Origin: JBBIGV01 sp037447335
Lineage (GTDB): Bacteria > Bacteroidota > Ignavibacteria > Ignavibacteriales > Ignavibacteriaceae
Length of the DNA: 35,301 bases
Reading direction: 5' to 3'
Assembly (NCBI GenBank): GCA_037447335.1
Contig: JBBIGV010000030.1
Location: 1-35,301 of the forward strand
Shown: one piece after another, positions 34,071 through 35,301 of the stretch
How the letters are laid out: the number at the start of each line of letters is the position of its first letter
Position numbering within the stretch: position 1 is the first letter of the stretch
Made by a program: the position numbers and the translations under genes
The notes under the pieces: model-generated
Seen by the model: the letters and a program-made list of their open reading frames with translations, nothing else
The model's database searches: none
What the model was told of the DNA's origin: nothing

Positions 34071-34181
34071 ATTTAATCGTTCTTTTTGCAGGAAATATTT
34101 TGTCGTTAAGTTATAATCGGATTTTTTTGATAATAGTTTACGCCCCGTTACAATAAAAGCAGCGCTGAAGGTTAAAGACAT

Positions 34182-35162
34182 TTAATCGATTAGCAGAACG
34201 ATTTTCCCAACATTTTTATTTTCTTCCATGCGGCGATGTGCCCCGGCAGCCTCTTTCCAGTTAAAAACCATATCAATCACGGGTTTAATGGTTCCTTGTG
34301 AAATATTATTGTAAGCAAATTCTCTAAACTCTTTGGTTAATCTGATCTGATAATCGAAAGAACGTGATCGGAGGGTTGAGCCAATAATTTTCAAACGTTT
34401 TGTTAAAATCTGCCGCATATCAAACTCCGTAACTTTGCCGCCGCCGAGTGATGCAAGAATTATCAGCCTTCCATCGCGGGTAAGAGATGAGATGTTGTCA
34501 GAAAAATACGGACCTCCTATAAAATCAAGTATAACATCTGCGCCGTATTTATTGGTAATCGCGAGCACTTCTTCCTTAAAGTTTTGAGTTTTATAATCAA
34601 TGGTAAAATCAGCGCCAAGCTCCATGCATGCCCTGTGCTTATTTGCAGAAGCAGTAATAATAATTTTTGCACCGATATTTCTGGCAAGTTGAATAGCTGC
34701 TGTTCCTACTCCGCTAGCGCCGGCATGAATAAGAACGTACTCCATCGGTTTAACTTCGCCAAGCCATTTTATCGCCTGGAATGCAGTTAAGAAAACCTCA
34801 GGTATAGCTGCAGCATCTGTAAAAGAGAGTCGCTCAGGTATTTCCATTGCCATATCTTCATGAATTACGGCGTACTCTGCATATCCGCCGCCGGGTATTA
34901 AGCCGAATACTTTATCTCCTGCCTTCCATTTAAAAACTTTCTTTCTTGTTTTTTCAACAACACCGGCTATTTCTAACCCTAATATGGGACTTACACCGGG
35001 CGGCGGGGGATATTTACCCATTCGCTGCAGAATGTCTGCACGATTCAAAGCGGTTGCTTTAACCTTAACGAGTATTTCATTCTCACCAACTTCCGGCACA
35101 GTGTATTCAGATATTTTCAACTGTTCCGGTCCGCCGGGTTTTTCAACTATAACTGCTTTCAT
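34182..35162 (-). CDS. NAD(P)H:quinone oxidoreductase, PIG3-like medium-chain dehydrogenase
   Basis: A 326-residue zinc-free medium-chain dehydrogenase/reductase. LKVKAT-type start with NRADILQRMGKYPPPPG and GLEIAGVV are typical of the PIG3 (TP53I3)-like quinone oxidoreductases, and HAGASGVGTAAIQLA (about residues 141-155) is the nucleotide-binding motif. The zinc-ligand pattern of alcohol dehydrogenases is absent. It probably reduces quinones with NADPH. It is the first gene of a two-gene unit on the - strand; 139 bases without a visible gene lie between it and the window edge. Confidence 0.88.
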   Translation of the reverse strand: MKAVIVEKPGGPEQLKISEYTVPEVGENEILVKVKATALNRADILQRMGKYPPPPGVSPILGLEIAGVVEKTRKKVFKWKAGDKVFGLIPGGGYAEYAVIHEDMAMEIPERLSFTDAAAIPEVFLTAFQAIKWLGEVKPMEYVLIHAGASGVGTAAIQLARNIGAKIIITASANKHRACMELGADFTIDYKTQNFKEEVLAITNKYGADVILDFIGGPYFSDNISSLTRDGRLIILASLGGGKVTEFDMRQILTKRLKIIGSTLRSRSFDYQIRLTKEFREFAYNNISQGTIKPVIDMVFNWKEAAGAHRRMEENKNVGKIVLLID

Positions 35163-35301
35163 TATTAAACCATTAATTAAAAAAATGCTGACTAAAGATA
35201 ATCAATCAGAAGTTATTGGTGATTGCATTATTTTGATTATTAAGTTCACTGCTGACCAAAACAATTTATAAGTAGGTAAAAAAGCCCAAACATTAATCTG
35301 T

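Overview
Organism and setting. The window looks like chromosomal DNA of an Ignavibacteria- or Bacteroidota-like bacterium. It is AT-rich, and three exported proteins end in type IX secretion (T9SS) tails of the YPNPFNP class that is common in Ignavibacteria and Caldithrix relatives. Shine-Dalgarno sites are weak and A-rich, and an ADP-heptose epimerase gene indicates a Gram-negative envelope. The taxonomic call is inference from protein style; no rRNA or tRNA gene was seen.

Layout. 0-3.6 kb: two T9SS-sorted secreted proteins, the second broken by a frameshift in an A7 run. 3.67-7.0 kb: a three-gene restriction-modification (R-M) block (beta-class methyltransferase, probable endonuclease, Dam-like methyltransferase) bounded by two copies of a ~190-bp element. 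These elements fold like integron attC sites, with conserved bulged bases and covarying stems. The first 11 bases at the block's left junction are the exact complement of the start of the right element, as expected for an integron-type gene cassette. 7-13.5 kb: an Omp28-like T9SS protein whose 5' end lies inside the second attC-like element, an RsbR-type domain protein, a coupled operon of three enzymes related to SAM-using families (exported isoaspartate methyltransferase, membrane-embedded spermidine-synthase homologue, radical SAM protein) and lipoprotein MsrA. 13.6-18.2 kb: a metal-uptake operon with a DtxR/MntR-type repressor, ZnuA/TroA-like lipoprotein, ATPase, a permease fused to a second DtxR-like domain (as in chlamydial YtgCR), and an outer-membrane protein. 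18.3-21.1 kb: a DNA methyltransferase fused to a staphylococcal-nuclease-like domain, exonuclease III, and a hicBA toxin-antitoxin pair lying between the xth 3' end and a diverged second copy of that 3' end. 21.2-26.9 kb: DsbD-like and peroxiredoxin-like exported redox proteins, a large hybrid histidine kinase, and hldD. 27-35.3 kb: an extremely acidic small protein, a Nudix hydrolase, two VOC paralogues, a SMUG2-like DNA glycosylase, an SdpI-like gene with an in-frame stop, lipoproteins, an erythromycin-esterase homologue, a Cys-cluster protein, an HDOD protein and a quinone oxidoreductase.

How the parts relate. Housekeeping and stress operons (metal homeostasis, redox repair, DNA repair) are interspersed with small acquired modules for DNA modification and toxin-antitoxin functions. 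Insertion scars recur at gene 3' ends: the xth duplication around hicBA, and two loci (hldD and a VOC gene) where exactly 30 bp including or near the CDS end is repeated after exactly 39 bp. The strongest candidate for a new system is the attC-like-bounded R-M cassette with no integrase in view; the methyltransferase-nuclease fusion is second.
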